DNA of 6,369 nt, taken from assembly GCA_002309395.1 (NCBI GenBank), contig DBWU01000031.1:1-6369 (forward strand), in the 5' to 3' direction. The DNA comes from Oscillospiraceae bacterium UBA1230 (lineage in GTDB: Bacteria; Bacillota; Clostridia; Oscillospirales; Oscillospiraceae). Below the pieces are notes generated by a model, which made no database searches, had not been told where the DNA came from, and was given only the letters and a program-made list of their open reading frames with translations. The translations under genes were made by a program, and so were the position numbers. Below are positions 5,331 to 6,369 of this stretch, piece by piece (within the stretch, counting starts at the first letter, position 1; the number at the start of each line of letters is the position of its first letter).

Positions 5331-6369
5331 ATGAGTGCATCAAGAGAAAAGAAGATCCGGCAGGACAGAGCCGAACAGGGGATCCCCGATCCCAAGCAAG
5401 TGCGCGAGGCGGAGGAGAAGCGCCAGCAGCGCCGCTCCAACTGGCTTTATGGCGGCATTGCCATTGCTTTCGTGGTGATCGCTGCGGCGCTGTTGGTTTG
5501 GAACTCCAATATCCTGCAGCGCAGTGCCACCGCGTTGACGGTGGACGGTGTGAAGTATACTTCCGCGCAGGTGGATTACTACTACTACAACACCTATCAT
5601 TCCCTGCTCAATTCCGACTATGCCAGTTGGATGGGCCTGAGCACCGACAGCGGCACCGCCGTCAATCTCTCCACCACCGAGCTTAATGACACGGCAAAGA
5701 TGGTACTGGGCGTAGAAGAGAACATGACGTGGGACACCTACCTGAAGAACACCGCCAAGGAGAATCTCCTGCAGGTGACCAAGCTGGTGCAGGCGGCGAA
5801 GAAGGACAAGTTCACCATGACCGACGAGATGAAGAACGAGGTCAACGAAACGGTGGATCTGGTGGAAACGTACGCCAAGCAGTACGGCTATACCACCGCG
5901 GAATATCTCAAGATGCTCTTTGGCGGTAACATGACCATGTCCGTGTTCAAAGGCATGCTCTCCGACGCTGTGCTGGCGAACTACTACTCCAATGACTATC
6001 GGGATAAGCTGGTCTATTCCGAGGAGGATCTGGAGGCGTACTACGCCGAGCATAAGGACGATTTCGATACCGCCGCTTATGAGTATATCTCCTTCCGCGC
6101 CACCGCTTCTTCCACCACCGACGAAGAGGGCAACACCGTGGAACCCACCGAGGAGGAGCAGACCGCCGCCAAGGAGGCCGCCAAGACCGCCGCTGACGAG
6201 GCGCTGGCACGGCTGGAACAGGGCGAGGCGCTGGCCGATATCGCCGAGGATTACGAGATCGGCAATTACAGCAGCATGGACGCTTCCACCCACAGCGATA
6301 CCGATTTGAGCAACTGGGTGTTTGACAGCGCGCGCACCGAGGGCGAAGCCGGTTTGGTGGAAAGCGACA
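5331..6369 (+). CDS. Membrane-anchored SurA/PrsA-like peptidyl-prolyl isomerase, N-terminal part
   Basis: The first 346 residues of a protein cut by the right edge. It has a charged cytoplasmic tail of about 38 residues rich in K, R, E and Q, then one membrane segment LYGGIAIAFVVIAAALLVW (39-57), and no lipobox. This gives an anchored protein with its bulk outside. After the segment comes a TALTVDGVKYTSAQVDYYYY stretch (first strand and helix of a SurA N-like chaperone domain), several helices, an Ala/Glu-rich helix (around 280-310), and LSNWVFDSARTEGEAG, which resembles the end of a parvulin-type rotamase domain. Such proteins help exported proteins fold. The ATG at 5331 follows GAGAGGA by 8 bases. 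A conventional PrsA would be a lipoprotein, so prsA is not assigned. The catalytic parvulin core cannot be judged from what is visible. Confidence 0.8.
   Translation, partial: MSASREKKIRQDRAEQGIPDPKQVREAEEKRQQRRSNWLYGGIAIAFVVIAAALLVWNSNILQRSATALTVDGVKYTSAQVDYYYYNTYHSLLNSDYASWMGLSTDSGTAVNLSTTELNDTAKMVLGVEENMTWDTYLKNTAKENLLQVTKLVQAAKKDKFTMTDEMKNEVNETVDLVETYAKQYGYTTAEYLKMLFGGNMTMSVFKGMLSDAVLANYYSNDYRDKLVYSEEDLEAYYAEHKDDFDTAAYEYISFRATASSTTDEEGNTVEPTEEEQTAAKEAAKTAADEALARLEQGEALADIAEDYEIGNYSSMDASTHSDTDLSNWVFDSARTEGEAGLVESD

Noticed and set aside
5340..6293. A 317-codon open frame on the minus strand
   Set aside because: It is antisense to the PPIase gene, which has a promoter, ribosome-binding site and membrane segment. 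The minus frame gives a repetitive Gly/Val/Leu/His-rich protein without motifs.

Overview
The window looks like chromosomal DNA of a moderately GC-rich, Gram-positive gut-type Clostridia (Oscillospiraceae/Ruminococcaceae-like). The support is strong AAGGAGG ribosome-binding sites, GTG starts, sigma-A-type promoters, a Clostridia-style class A penicillin-binding protein with a Cys-rich tail, and small DUF1292 and DUF1653 proteins. The species cannot be named from the sequence. No mobile element, CRISPR array, tRNA or rRNA was seen.

Layout from left to right. (1) On the minus strand, 1-335 is the N-terminal third or so of a sugar-type ABC transporter solute-binding lipoprotein, with a clear promoter (412-440). 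(2) On the minus strand, 562-1035 is a Nudix hydrolase of the MutT/8-oxo-dGTPase type, with a hairpin after its stop. (3) Divergent from it, on the plus strand, 1151-1366 is a 71-aa DUF1653 protein ended by a strong intrinsic terminator. (4) On the minus strand, 1456-4197 is a 913-aa bifunctional class A penicillin-binding protein (GT51 glycosyltransferase plus transpeptidase) with an Ig-like C-terminal domain. It is best started at a GTG with a strong ribosome-binding site, not at the ATG 57 bases further upstream. (5) On the plus strand, 4480-4767 is a 95-aa acidic DUF1292 protein with its own promoter. (6) Bases 4768-5330 hold no convincing gene. Inside them lies a highly structured RNA candidate (about 4823-5033) with an extended -10 promoter, followed by a perfect 17-bp hairpin (5054-5091). 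(7) On the plus strand, 5331 to the window end is the N-terminal 346 residues of a membrane-anchored SurA/PrsA-like peptidyl-prolyl isomerase, with a good promoter and a 9-bp hairpin in its leader.

The genes are mostly single transcription units, not one operon. Two concern the cell envelope or exported proteins (the PBP and the extracytoplasmic foldase), one nutrient uptake, one nucleotide-pool cleaning, and two are small conserved proteins of unknown role.

The most interesting item is the RNA at 4823-5033. Its ends pair over a long range, it contains a compact three-way junction, and its predicted transcription start falls exactly at the base of a 5' hairpin. I cannot assign a family with certainty. 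The raiA RNA and 6S RNA are the known families to test first.
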